DNA of 51,683 nucleotides, from positions 1 to 51,683 of IMG/VR virus record IMGVR_UViG_3300026089_000002; one strand, 5' to 3'. The position numbers and the translations under genes were made by a program. Shown piece after piece: positions 31,077-40,027 of the stretch. This DNA comes from a virus. Position 1 is the first letter of the stretch; the number at the start of each line of letters is the position of its first letter. The notes beneath the pieces are model-generated. The model did not search any database, was not told the DNA's origin, and was given only the letters and a program-made list of their open reading frames with translations.

Positions 31077-34000
31077 TGACTGCCGCAGATGATTATGCCG
31101 CATTACCAGACGTAAAGCCCGCCAAAGACGATTACTCGTCACTGCCGGATGCGAACGATTATTCCCGACTCCCTGACGCCAAGCCGCAAGACGGCGTGAC
31201 CGAGGCTCCAGCCTTCCAATGGTCAAAGACCGGAACGCCCATCACTCAGGACTCCAACCGTGAACCTATCGCCCGCGACGACAACTCTGGCGACCTTGCC
31301 GTTATCAACACGCTCGAAGGTGGTCTGAAAGCACTCGCCAGAATACCGGAGGCAATCGCTTCAATACCGGCAATCGTCCAGAACGCAATTCAGGGAGCGA
31401 ATTACGCCATAGGCACAACGAAAGTGCCGCCCAATGATTTCAAAATGGCCGAGGATAAGCCGCTACTGGAGGATGAATTTTACCACCCCGAAATCCCAAC
31501 CAAGCAAGTTATGTCTATGCTTGGCTACGGTGCAGAGGGCCAAGAAATCGCTGGCGGTTATTCCAAGTCCATCCTGAAACAAATTGCCGGATTAACCTCG
31601 CCGAAGATGCTTATGGCCGCGCCCGTGGCGGCAGAGGAAGGAATTGCTGGCAATATCATGCGGACTGCCTTTGGTGAGTCCATGGTGACAGCGGTGCCGG
31701 AAGCTGCGGCCAAGGCTGGCACGGCGTCAGTGGAAGGGACGCCAGAGGAGCGGGGCGCGGCTTACGCTGACTTGGGCGCGACGACTTTGCTTCCGATCGC
31801 CATGGTTGTCCACGCTGCCGCAGCGAACAAGGCACCGCTTACTGCTGCCGCGCTTGCTGAGTCTGCCGACAAGCCAAAAATTCTCATGTCGCAGGACGAC
31901 CCGACAATTCCACGAACCCCAGCCAAAGATGCCACCGATGCCGAACTCGCGGCCCGTGGTGCACAAGTCGCCCAAATCGTCACCCAAGACCCGTCCCGAC
32001 TCCAAGAGCACGCCGCTGAGATTGACGAGATTCACGACGAAATCCAGAAGCGTTTGAAGAAAAACGAACTCGAATCTGACCGTCAGCGCGAGGCTGAAAT
32101 CAGCGCACGGATGAAGGATATTCAGGACAACCATTTGGACGAACTCCTCGACGCCGACCATCCCATCACAAAAGAACACACCGCGCTCTTTGGTGAGATG
32201 GAGGACTTGAAGAATAAATACGAAGGCCAAAAACCGAGCGATGTCACGACTGAGGATGAGTCAAAACAGAGCTTGGTCATCAACCTTTCCGCCGCCACCG
32301 ACAAGATTCCCGGCCTGCAAAAATTGAAGGACGAGGCCAAGGCGGGGGACGCCAGCGCAGGTAGCCTTTTGAGCGACATTGCCACCGACCATATTCGCCA
32401 CCTCCTCTCTGGCACGGACGCCGAGATTGAACATTCGCCGACCACTGGTGTCTATGGTGGTGATTATGAGCCATCTGTTCGGCTCAAGGTGACGTTCGAT
32501 CAGGCTGATGAAAAACATGTCATGGCGGCATTGGCGAAGTTCTCTGACAATTTCGAGCAGGAGCAGATTCATGTTCGCGGAGACGCCGCTGATGGCACGG
32601 GTATCGAGCATGATTACGGTGATGGGAGCTACAACACTCCCGCCTACCGCATAAAACTGAACAAGCCGCTGACGCCAGTCGAGGTTGAGAAGCTGTCAAA
32701 AGATTCCGGCTTGTATGGAATGACGATGGATGGTAACTTGCTCGAAGCCTACTATGTTGGCGATCCGAGAAACGAAAGCGAAATAAATGAATTTGAGTCC
32801 AATTTCAGAAAAGCCATTGCATCCCTTGGCAGCGATGCACAACCGCATGATTTCTCACTTCAAAGACTTAGGGTTTACGGTAAAGGAAAGGGTGCCATCC
32901 CGTACGGGGAAATTAGTGGCGACATTCGTCCCGCGCCGGGGAGTGCAAACATCATCGCCCAGCGAATTGCCGCCCGCCTCGCCGCCCGCGAAGTAAAGCC
33001 TGAGCCTGCCGCGCCCAAGATGACCCCGAAGCAGGGGCGTCTCCAGACCAAGATTGCTGAACTCTACGGCAAGATGCGGGACATGGCGTTGGGCGACCCA
33101 AAGGTTCGACGCGCCTACAGCGAACTCGCCGCTGAACTCGTTCACCAATACAAGGGGCTTCCAATCCGGGTTGAGTTTTACCCAGAGAAGGGCGCGGAAC
33201 CTTACAAAAACTCTGCTGAGATGCGGAAGGACATTTCGGACAACAATCACCTTTTCATTTACCGCACCACCCCGGACTCGTTTGGCCCCAAGGGAGTTGA
33301 TTACACCGGCCATCCTCTGTTGGAGGATTCTGGCTTCAAGGACGCCAAAGGGAATCCAATGCTGGTCAACGACCTGCTCCGCGCCGTCCACGATTATTAT
33401 GCTCACACGATGACCAAAGCGGAGTTCGGCCCGCTGGGTGAGGAGGCAGCGTGGAAAGCTCACATGAGCATGACCCGAAGCCCTTGGGCGCGTTGGGCCT
33501 TGACCAGTGAAACCCGTGGTCAAAATTCCTACGTCAATTTCGGGCCGGATGCGGAATGGAACCGGACGCACAAATCGGAAACCAAATACGCGCCTCAAAA
33601 GGTTGACCTGCTACCTGTCAAATACGCCATGACCGGCGACAAGGTGATGGATGCTGAGATGCGCCAGATTGCCGCTGAGAAAACGCCCAAACCTGCCTCA
33701 GCGCAAGAATCCACCCTTGGGGTTAATGAAGGCGCACTCGGAGAACTGGGTATGGGTGGAGCAAAGGCTGGCGAGTTCACGCCCAGCGGTCAGGATTTCG
33801 TTTCCAATATGTTCGCCGCCATTGACAAGGAGCGGAAGGAGATGGGCAAGCCGCCGATGCCGGAAACGAAAACGCGCACTTGGGACGAGGACAATCAGAG
33901 GGCGTTGGCGACGATGAATCGTGACCCGAACTGGATTCCAAATCTCATTCGTGAGGTGACGGACAATCCACGCCCACTCCTCTCATGGGAAAACGCCGGT

Positions 34001-37000
34001 CTTGTTTGGCAGCGCAATTTCTGGAAGGCCGAGGCGAACAATGCCTTGATGCGGATTAACCGCGCCTTCGAGGACGGCAGGGATGGTGACTTGGTGCAGG
34101 CCAAGATTGACGCCGCACGGTTCGAGGACAATCTGGACGCTTTGGACAAGGCTGTTGGTCGAAACGGAACCGGAAGCGAGGCTGGACGGTCGTTACAGGC
34201 GCAGAAGATGGCCGCAGGCGAGGACTTCACGCTCGTTGAGATGCGAATGAAGAAGCGGGCCGCGCAGGAAGGCCGACCACTGACGCCTGAGCAGGAAAAG
34301 GAAGTTTCGGACGCACACGCGGAGATCGAGAAAACTCAAAAGGCACTCGACGAGCATGAGGCGCAGAAGCAGCAGAAGGCGTCTGAGGCCGAGGTTGATA
34401 AAAAGGTCGAGGAGATAAAGGCCCAGCCGAAAGAGACGCCTGAAATCCCGTCCTATATCATCAAGGTCGCCGAGAAGATTATCTCCCGACTCGACAAGCG
34501 GGCTGATGCTGCCCGCGCCAGAATCAAGGAACGCATGGGCCGCACCTCGGCTGGAATTGACCCAACCGTGCTACTCGACCTCGCCGACATCGGGGCGTCC
34601 CATCTCGGCCATGTCGGACTCGATTTCGCTAAGTGGTCAACTAAGATGGTTGATGAATTTGGCGATTTCGTTAAGCCGCATTTGCAGGAAGTTTTCGACG
34701 CCAGCAAGAAGATTGTGGACAAGGAGGCTGACGCCATCCCCAACAAGCGCACGGGTGACAAGGTTAAGCGCGCAGTCAAACAGATGGACGTTAATGAGCG
34801 TCTGGACGTAACCAAGAAGCGAATTGCCGAGAAGGTGAAAGAGGGTAAATCCAAAGAGATTTCAGTGGACGCTCAGAAGCTCGCCCGAATCTTCATCGAG
34901 CAGGGCGTGAAAGGTCGTGACGCAATCGTGGATGCCGTCCACGGTGTCCTCAAGGAATCCATGCCGGACATCACGCGCAGAGACACGATGGACGCCATCT
35001 CAGGCTACGGTGATTTTAAACAGCTTTCCAAGGACGCCATCAGCGTTGAATTGCGCGACATCAAAGGCCAGTTGCAAAACGTGGCGAAGCTGGAGGACAT
35101 CGAGGGCCGAGTCCCGCCACAGAAAACTGGCGTCGAACGGCGTGTTCCGAGCGACGAGGAACGCAGGCTGATTAAGTTGGTCAACGAGGCAAAGCGGAAA
35201 TATGGCATTGTCGTAACCGACACTGAAACGCAACTCACCTCTGCGCTACAGGCCAGAAAAACGTATTACAAAAATCAAATCGCCGACCTGCAAGCGCAGA
35301 TTGATGCCAAGGAGAAAACCATCAAGTCGAAGTCTCCCTCTCCGACCGATCCTGAATTGGAGGCGTTGAAGGTGAAGCGGAACGAGGTTAAGGCTGAGTT
35401 TGACAAGCAGTTCAACACCGAGTCCGAACGGCAGGCGTCAAACCTCGCCGCGCTCAAGACGCGCCTCGCCAAACGCACCAAGGAATTACAGGACAAGCTC
35501 GCTGCGGGAGATTTCACCACCAAGCCGAGGATTCCGACCAAGCTTGACGAGGAGGCGATGAAGCTCAAGGCTGAGAACGAACGCGCCAAGACCGAATTTC
35601 GCCGTGGACTGCTGGCCGACCAGATGAAGAACCGAACAGGTTTCGAGAAAATGGCTGACGGACTCGCCAAATGGCGCAGGTTTTCCATCCTATCCGGGCC
35701 TGCCACGCTCGCCAAGCTCACCGGGGCCGCAATCCTTCGCCTCGGCATAACTCCCATCGAGGAAGGCATTGGTGCGGGCATCTCTAAGGTCATTCCCGAT
35801 GTGGCCGACAAAGCCCCACGGCACGGAGGAGGAAGTCTTGCCGTCGAAATCAAGGCGTTGACCCAAGGGTTGATGAAGGGAATTGATGACGCTGGCAAAA
35901 CGCTCAAGACCGGCAGTAGCGACCTCGACATGCTTTTCGGTCGGGAGAAGTTACAGGCAAAAAGCTGGCTGGACATCGCCGGAAATATCCACGGAATGCT
36001 CAAGGCACCTGTGAAGCGTGTCGAATTTGAGCGGTCACTGGAGAAGCGAATGCAGCAGGCCGCAGCGCACGGGATTGATGTCACCGACCCTCTGGTGCAA
36101 ACGAGCTTAATGGGTAAAGCGATGATTGAAGCCATGAAAGAGTCTGCATACACAGACGCGCAGAGGGCTATTTTTATGCAAGATAACCGAGTGGTGGCTG
36201 CATATAAAGCGTGGCTTAGTGGGTTGGAAAGAGCCGATAAATTGGACAAGAAAACTGGGCGAGTTCCGATTGGTAGTAAAACTTTGGCCACAGCATCTAA
36301 AATATTGCTTCCAATCGTAAAAGTGCCGACGAATATCGCGGCTGAAACAATGGAGTATGCCACAGGAGCGGCAACAGGGTCGGGGAGGCTGTCCAGTTCT
36401 GTATGGAATCAAATCAAAACAGATAAAACTGGATTCATAGCTTCAAATTTGGACAAGCTGTGGAAAACAGCGACAGGAAATGCAGAGCTTGGTCAGGCGT
36501 ACAGTGATGCCATGAAATCTCTCTCTGCGGAGGAGGCGGATTTGATAATGCGAAACTTGAAGAAAGGACTTCTTGGAAATGCGGTCATGCTGCTTGGTTT
36601 TTTCGCACCGCAAATGTTTGGTGGATATTATCAGCGTGGGGAAAAAAGACCAGAAGGTGATTTGAAATATGGCGAAGTGAAGATTGCCGGACACACGATT
36701 CCGTCAATGTATGTCCACAATCCCACTGTTGATGTGGGCCATTTAGGATCAACGACAGCGCGAGTGTCGGATTCAAAGCTGAACAAAAAGGATTTGGAAA
36801 AACAAGGGATTGGTAGCGGTATAATGGCTGGTCTAATGGGTGTTGGCGGAGAGGTTCCGTTCATTCGAGAAATGGCTGAGATTTCAAAGACGCTAGACCC
36901 TTCGTCGCGTGGTGCTTTTTGGGGCGAACTCGCTAAAACCACGCTCGTTCCAAAGCTCTCCGACTGGATTGCCCAGCAGACCGACACCAACGCCAAAGGC

Positions 37001-37093
37001 GAGGTCATCAAGCGCAAGCCGAACAGCGTCATGCAGCACATTGAAACCTCGATCCCAGGACTGCGGAAGAACGTGCCGGAAGCTAAAAAATAA
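31076..37093 (+). CDS. Giant virion/polyvalent protein, 2005 aa
   Basis: The N-terminus carries three short repeats DDYAALPD, DDYSSLPD and NDYSRLPD (about 6-35), common at the start of large phage ejection proteins. Around 768-824 it has LRAVHDYYAHTMTKAEFGPL and TSETRGQNSYVNFG. I associate this block with large polyvalent protein-associated domains that ride into the host with phage DNA; its activity is unproven. Charged coiled coils fill about 1060-1530. Hydrophobic helices lie near 1540-1570 and 1831-1850 (NAVMLLGFFAPQMFGGYY). No transglycosylase motif is obvious. It is probably injected at infection. Confidence 0.65.
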   Translation: MTAADDYAALPDVKPAKDDYSSLPDANDYSRLPDAKPQDGVTEAPAFQWSKTGTPITQDSNREPIARDDNSGDLAVINTLEGGLKALARIPEAIASIPAIVQNAIQGANYAIGTTKVPPNDFKMAEDKPLLEDEFYHPEIPTKQVMSMLGYGAEGQEIAGGYSKSILKQIAGLTSPKMLMAAPVAAEEGIAGNIMRTAFGESMVTAVPEAAAKAGTASVEGTPEERGAAYADLGATTLLPIAMVVHAAAANKAPLTAAALAESADKPKILMSQDDPTIPRTPAKDATDAELAARGAQVAQIVTQDPSRLQEHAAEIDEIHDEIQKRLKKNELESDRQREAEISARMKDIQDNHLDELLDADHPITKEHTALFGEMEDLKNKYEGQKPSDVTTEDESKQSLVINLSAATDKIPGLQKLKDEAKAGDASAGSLLSDIATDHIRHLLSGTDAEIEHSPTTGVYGGDYEPSVRLKVTFDQADEKHVMAALAKFSDNFEQEQIHVRGDAADGTGIEHDYGDGSYNTPAYRIKLNKPLTPVEVEKLSKDSGLYGMTMDGNLLEAYYVGDPRNESEINEFESNFRKAIASLGSDAQPHDFSLQRLRVYGKGKGAIPYGEISGDIRPAPGSANIIAQRIAARLAAREVKPEPAAPKMTPKQGRLQTKIAELYGKMRDMALGDPKVRRAYSELAAELVHQYKGLPIRVEFYPEKGAEPYKNSAEMRKDISDNNHLFIYRTTPDSFGPKGVDYTGHPLLEDSGFKDAKGNPMLVNDLLRAVHDYYAHTMTKAEFGPLGEEAAWKAHMSMTRSPWARWALTSETRGQNSYVNFGPDAEWNRTHKSETKYAPQKVDLLPVKYAMTGDKVMDAEMRQIAAEKTPKPASAQESTLGVNEGALGELGMGGAKAGEFTPSGQDFVSNMFAAIDKERKEMGKPPMPETKTRTWDEDNQRALATMNRDPNWIPNLIREVTDNPRPLLSWENAGLVWQRNFWKAEANNALMRINRAFEDGRDGDLVQAKIDAARFEDNLDALDKAVGRNGTGSEAGRSLQAQKMAAGEDFTLVEMRMKKRAAQEGRPLTPEQEKEVSDAHAEIEKTQKALDEHEAQKQQKASEAEVDKKVEEIKAQPKETPEIPSYIIKVAEKIISRLDKRADAARARIKERMGRTSAGIDPTVLLDLADIGASHLGHVGLDFAKWSTKMVDEFGDFVKPHLQEVFDASKKIVDKEADAIPNKRTGDKVKRAVKQMDVNERLDVTKKRIAEKVKEGKSKEISVDAQKLARIFIEQGVKGRDAIVDAVHGVLKESMPDITRRDTMDAISGYGDFKQLSKDAISVELRDIKGQLQNVAKLEDIEGRVPPQKTGVERRVPSDEERRLIKLVNEAKRKYGIVVTDTETQLTSALQARKTYYKNQIADLQAQIDAKEKTIKSKSPSPTDPELEALKVKRNEVKAEFDKQFNTESERQASNLAALKTRLAKRTKELQDKLAAGDFTTKPRIPTKLDEEAMKLKAENERAKTEFRRGLLADQMKNRTGFEKMADGLAKWRRFSILSGPATLAKLTGAAILRLGITPIEEGIGAGISKVIPDVADKAPRHGGGSLAVEIKALTQGLMKGIDDAGKTLKTGSSDLDMLFGREKLQAKSWLDIAGNIHGMLKAPVKRVEFERSLEKRMQQAAAHGIDVTDPLVQTSLMGKAMIEAMKESAYTDAQRAIFMQDNRVVAAYKAWLSGLERADKLDKKTGRVPIGSKTLATASKILLPIVKVPTNIAAETMEYATGAATGSGRLSSSVWNQIKTDKTGFIASNLDKLWKTATGNAELGQAYSDAMKSLSAEEADLIMRNLKKGLLGNAVMLLGFFAPQMFGGYYQRGEKRPEGDLKYGEVKIAGHTIPSMYVHNPTVDVGHLGSTTARVSDSKLNKKDLEKQGIGSGIMAGLMGVGGEVPFIREMAEISKTLDPSSRGAFWGELAKTTLVPKLSDWIAQQTDTNAKGEVIKRKPNSVMQHIETSIPGLRKNVPEAKK

Positions 37094-37166
37094 ACACTTG
37101 CCAAAAGTGCGTGAGTCGAGCAATGTTGCCTCTCAATCGTTATGCCAACAAAATTCTAATATCACC

Positions 37167-37631
37167 ATGAAAAAGACATTCGCACTCATTCTATTCACCG
37201 TATCACTCATTGCCTTCGCCGGTTGCTCTGGCGGCTGCAAATCGCACCTCGAAGCTGGCGGGGCTTACGCCCAAGTCACCACCAACGCTGACGGCACGAC
37301 CAACGTGGTCTCCGACCTCCCGTTTGAAATCGCCGACCAGTCCTACAAAACCGCTTACGACATCGTGGACGGTGTTCTGGCCTACGAGCGAAACAACCGA
37401 CCTGCGCTGCTCGCCATCTCGCCCAAGTTCAAATCTGACCTCGACAAGATTCGACCGACTGTCAAGGACGTTGACCACCGCTGGGCAGTCGCACGGCAGG
37501 CTTACAAGATGGGGCCATCGCCAACCGGCCTGCAAGACATCGCCGGTATCCTCGCTGAGTTCCAGCGACTCGTCCCTGTTGCCCTCGCCGCCCGCGCCAA
37601 CGCGCCAGCCGTTCCGTCACCAGTCAAATAA
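37167..37631 (+). CDS. Phage lipoprotein, 154 aa
   Basis: ATG 37167 is chosen because the next residues form a lipoprotein signal peptide, MKKTFALILFTVSLIAFAGC, with Cys20 as the lipidation site; a longer frame from 36909 overlaps the giant gene and is rejected. The mature part is soluble (DLPFEIADQSYKTAYDIVDG, then a helix with YERNNRPALLAISPKFK). It could be an o-spanin-like or surface-exclusion lipoprotein, but it is longer than typical Rz1 proteins and no partner spanin is identified. Confidence 0.7.
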   Translation: MKKTFALILFTVSLIAFAGCSGGCKSHLEAGGAYAQVTTNADGTTNVVSDLPFEIADQSYKTAYDIVDGVLAYERNNRPALLAISPKFKSDLDKIRPTVKDVDHRWAVARQAYKMGPSPTGLQDIAGILAEFQRLVPVALAARANAPAVPSPVK

Positions 37632-37655
37632 TCAACCATCAACGAAAGAACTATT

Positions 37656-37874
37656 ATGCCCGTAGCTGCAATCGTATCCTTCATCCAACTCGCCATCAAA
37701 GCCGCGCCGACCGTCGAGGCGATTTACGCTGATGGCAAAGCTCTCATCGCGTCCCTGTTCGGGGCCGGTCTCATCACCAAGAAAACACAGGACGACCTGA
37801 TGTCTTGGGCTGACGCGCACCAAGCCGCTGTCCTCGCTGGCGTCACGCCTCCTGAGTTCAACGTCGAAGCTTAA
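37656..37874 (+). CDS. Small hydrophobic/amphipathic protein, 72 aa
   Basis: The product starts MPVAAIVSFIQLAIKAAPTV and has a second amphipathic part (IASLFGAGLITKKTQDDLMS). It is the last gene of the late operon before an intrinsic terminator. It may be a small membrane-active (holin-like) protein, but the hydrophobic segments are weak. Function unsure. Confidence 0.6.
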   Translation: MPVAAIVSFIQLAIKAAPTVEAIYADGKALIASLFGAGLITKKTQDDLMSWADAHQAAVLAGVTPPEFNVEA

Positions 37875-37892
37875 TCCAAGGCTCGCTACCTC

Positions 37893-37926
37893 ACCCTCGC
37901 TGCCAGAAATGGTGGCGAGGGTTTTT
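37893..37926 (+). terminator. Intrinsic terminator of the late operon
   Basis: ACCCTCGCTGCC and GGTGGCGAGGGT pair over 12 positions (two G.U wobbles) around an AGAAAT loop, followed by TTTTT (37922-37926). It closes the 8.7-37.9 kb transcription block. Confidence 0.85.
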
Positions 37927-37934
37927 GCTTAATT

Positions 37935-37980
37935 TGAGTATGCTTTTTAGGCATACTGAGCATAACAAATAAGTATAGTA
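37935..37980 (+). promoter_or_regulatory. Two adjacent 23-bp operator-like elements B1 and B2
   Basis: B1 (37935-37957) has perfect 7-bp arms AGTATGC/GCATACT. B2 (37958-37980), abutting it, reads GAGCATAACAAATAAGTATA and on. B2 matches 19/23 bases of the element at 3917-3939 read on the opposite strand; B1 matches about 16/23 of the same element. They lie just downstream of the terminator and upstream of the XRE gene, the likely regulator. Confidence 0.65.
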
Positions 37981-37997
37981 GAACACAAAATAAACCA

Positions 37998-38025
37998 TTG
38001 ACGGTTGCTATCAACGAATGATAGC
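37998..38025 (+). promoter_or_regulatory. Promoter-proximal inverted repeat at the XRE gene start
   Basis: TTGACG (37998-38003) could be a -35 box; only a weak -10 (TGATAG, 38019-38024) follows. GCTATCA (38007-38013) and TGATAGC (38019-38025) form a perfect inverted repeat with a 5-bp centre overlapping the first ATG, consistent with self-regulation by the encoded HTH protein. Confidence 0.4.
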
Positions 38026-38212
38026 CTTCATGGAGATGAACGAAATAAACATTCCGGCAGTTTTAAAGGCGTGGAGAAAACGCCGCAAGTTAAGTCAGCA
38101 ATCCGCTGCAATATTCCTCCAAGTTTCCATTAGCACTTTGCAAAAATGGGAACAGGGAGTCACTGAGCCGGGATGCTTGGCCGCGCAATACATCGTAAAC
38201 AAGTGTAAATAA
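38018..38212 (+). CDS. Cro/XRE-type transcriptional regulator, up to 64 aa
   Basis: Three in-frame ATGs (38018, 38030, 38036) precede the fold; if the inverted repeat overlaps the promoter, one of the later starts is used. The helix-turn-helix is plain: VLKAWRKRRKLSQQSAAIFL then VSISTLQKWEQGVTEPG. There is no C-terminal oligomerisation domain. It heads the recombination operon. It lies next to the 23-bp elements, which recur in the divergent control zone, so it may coordinate both regions. This is inference. Confidence 0.75.
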   Translation: MIAFMEMNEINIPAVLKAWRKRRKLSQQSAAIFLQVSISTLQKWEQGVTEPGCLAAQYIVNKCK

Positions 38213-38217
38213 AACCT

Positions 38218-38595
38218 ATGCCTACTACCCGACCACTCCAGCGCAACATGGAGGTTTTCTTCCGCAAGGAAGCTGTCACCGAGAACACGAAGCCTAACGC
38301 CATTTTCATTCGCTATACGGACACGGTTCTGTATGGAGAAGAAATCGTTGAGATTGATTATTGCGGCGAGACTTGGCTGGTGAAAGAGTCCGAAGCGTTG
38401 AACATCGGTCAGGCCATGATTAAGCTGGCGCAGAAGCTCCACGCTGAGACCGAGGCCGCGAAGCTGACTCTCACCAAAGACGACCCGGAGGCTAAAATCA
38501 CGCAAGACCGTTTGGCCAGCCGCCTCGCCATCTCCGTCAGCACATTGGCCAGCCGCCTCGCCATCATCAAAACTTTCCTTCCTAAAACACAATAA
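38218..38595 (+). CDS. Hypothetical protein, 125 aa, with duplicated C-terminal segment
   Basis: The first two thirds form a mixed fold (FIRYTDTVLYGEEIVEIDYC, then WLVKESEALNIGQAMIKLAQ). The C-terminus has the internal repeat LASRLAISVS / LASRLAIIKT encoded by a 21-base direct repeat 33 bases apart. Function unknown. Confidence 0.6.
   Translation: MPTTRPLQRNMEVFFRKEAVTENTKPNAIFIRYTDTVLYGEEIVEIDYCGETWLVKESEALNIGQAMIKLAQKLHAETEAAKLTLTKDDPEAKITQDRLASRLAISVSTLASRLAIIKTFLPKTQ
38512..38565 (+). repeat. 21-bp direct repeat, 33-bp period, inside a gene
   Basis: TTGGCCAGCCGCCTCGCCAT plus C occurs at 38512-38532 and 38545-38565. The in-frame spacing adds 11 residues, so it looks like a recent slippage duplication in the C-terminal coding region. 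Confidence 0.85.
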
Positions 38596-38607
38596 TTTAC
38601 ACACCCC

Positions 38608-38838
38608 AAAAGGGGTTTGGCAGCAATGATGAAAAACACAAACAACGAGACGTGTAATAAAGCAAGTGCCGGATACCTGTTCGGCAGATTGTTCAGGACG
38701 TTTGCCGGGAGCGGATCGTTAGCTACGGTGCCGCGTGTTCGTAAAACCCAGTTGTCCGGTAGGCATATCGGCTGGCTGGCAAAACCGGATATGTTGTTTA
38801 TGGGAATAATCGCCAAGTGCCAAACCCCGCCTTTAATT
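38608..38838 (+). ncRNA. Candidate structured RNA with 11-bp closing helix
   Basis: GGGGTTTGGCA (38612-38622) and TGCCAAACCCC (38818-38828) pair perfectly across about 195 bases. Inside lie TGCCG/CGGCA (38667/38682), GCGG/CCGC with CGT/ACG above it (38711/38731 and 38717/38725), and TCCGGT/ACCGGA (38755/38784), extendable by a plus-strand G.U and a U-A. An immediate CCCC-AAAA-GGGG hairpin (38604-38615) competes with the closing helix. A frame across it (38617-38862) exists but lacks a convincing start. It lies between two co-directional genes. Identity unknown. Confidence 0.4.
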
Positions 38839-38872
38839 TTCCTCCCTAAACCTCAACAATAGAAAGACACCT

Positions 38873-39022
38873 ATGCCCGAAAAATCCGAACAGTCCGAAA
38901 CGCAGAAGGCTATTCTCAACCGCGCCCGTGCGGTCGTGAAGATCATCGGCCTCATTGACCAACTCGACGCCGAAGGCAAAGCTGAAATCAGCAAATACGT
39001 CACGGCACCTCCGAAGCAGTAA
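38873..39022 (+). CDS. Hypothetical helical protein, 49 aa
   Basis: The ATG follows AGAAAGACACCT, a weak Shine-Dalgarno region. The product MPEKSEQSETQKAILNRARA continues into one amphipathic helix (VVKIIGLIDQLDAEGKAEIS). It may be a small accessory of the ATPase encoded 36 bases downstream. No family known. Confidence 0.55.
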   Translation: MPEKSEQSETQKAILNRARAVVKIIGLIDQLDAEGKAEISKYVTAPPKQ

Positions 39023-39057
39023 TCCCGCGCCGTGGCGGATTCCACGGCAATACTTTT

Positions 39058-40026
39058 ATGGAATCACAATTCAAAATAACTCCAGCCACTCGGTCGGGCG
39101 TCAAAGCCCTGATTGGAATGTATGGCAAGAGCGGGGGCGGCAAGACGCTGACGGCACTTTATGTCGCCAGAGGTCTTGTCGGCCCCGCTGGTCGCATCAC
39201 CTTGATTGACTCGGAAAATGGTCGCGGGTCTATTTACGCCGACATCGTGCCGGGAGGCTATCACACCCTTGCGCTCGATGCTCCTTTTTCCCCGATGCGT
39301 TACGAGGACGCCATAGTTGCGGCGGAGGCTGTTTCTGATGTTGTCGTGATTGATTCGCTATCACATGAATGGTCTGGAGAGGGTGGCGTCCTTGATTGGG
39401 CCGATGCCGAACTGGAGAAGATGGGCGGCGGCGACAACAATAAAATGCGCTCTTGGATCAAGCCGAAGATGGCGCACAAGATGATGATTCAGCGGCTACT
39501 CCGAACCAAATGCGCTCTGATTTGCTGCCTGCGCGGTGAGGAAAAGACGCACCTGACCAAGCCTGAGCCGGGACAAAAGGCCAAGGTCATCACCGACGAA
39601 TTTTCCACCACCCTGTTCGACCCGCGTTTCATCTTCGAGATGCTGCTCAACTTCGAGGTCGTGGCGCACAACGGCGAGGGTGGCTATGCCATCCCGCGCA
39701 AAATCACCCACCCATCCATTAAGGCGATTCTTCCGAAGGAGAACGAACAAATGGGCGAAGCTTTCGGTGCCGCGCTCGCCAAGTGGTGCCTGTCGGCTGG
39801 CGCACCTACCACCGGCAAAACGATTGACCCTCTGAAAGCCCTCAAGACCCAACTGTGGAACGCGACCGTGAAAGTCCACGGCAACGATGCTTCTCGCAAG
39901 CCGGAACTCGTCCAGTATCTTGTGGACGAAAACATCATGTATCCCGACGAAACCCTCGAAACATTAACCGCCGACCGGCTAAAAACCGTGATCGAAAAAG
40001 CGACTGCTAAACTCGCCACTAAATAA
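39058..40026 (+). CDS. Sak4-like/AAA-type recombination ATPase, 322 aa
   Basis: Walker A GKSGGGKT (23-30) and Walker B DVVVIDS (94-100) sit in a RecA-like core. The order IGMYGKSGGGKTLTALYVAR, then LIDSENGRGSIY, then LSHEW (101-105) matches phage AAA_24/Sak4 single-strand annealing recombinases. The C-terminal 90 residues are helical and probably bind partners. It promotes annealing or strand exchange with the exonuclease encoded two genes later. Frames abut (1 base) the SbcC-like gene. Confidence 0.8.
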   Translation: MESQFKITPATRSGVKALIGMYGKSGGGKTLTALYVARGLVGPAGRITLIDSENGRGSIYADIVPGGYHTLALDAPFSPMRYEDAIVAAEAVSDVVVIDSLSHEWSGEGGVLDWADAELEKMGGGDNNKMRSWIKPKMAHKMMIQRLLRTKCALICCLRGEEKTHLTKPEPGQKAKVITDEFSTTLFDPRFIFEMLLNFEVVAHNGEGGYAIPRKITHPSIKAILPKENEQMGEAFGAALAKWCLSAGAPTTGKTIDPLKALKTQLWNATVKVHGNDASRKPELVQYLVDENIMYPDETLETLTADRLKTVIEKATAKLATK

Positions 40027-40027
40027 A

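Noticed and set aside
35275-36363. Leftward 362-residue frame within the giant gene
   Set aside because: Ser/Arg/Leu-rich antisense product typical of a shadow, opposite a continuous 2005-residue gene.
38617-38862. 81-residue frame over the RNA candidate at 38.6 kb
   Set aside because: No convincing Shine-Dalgarno, random-looking product and strong long-range pairing across the frame; kept as RNA candidate, though a real gene is not excluded.
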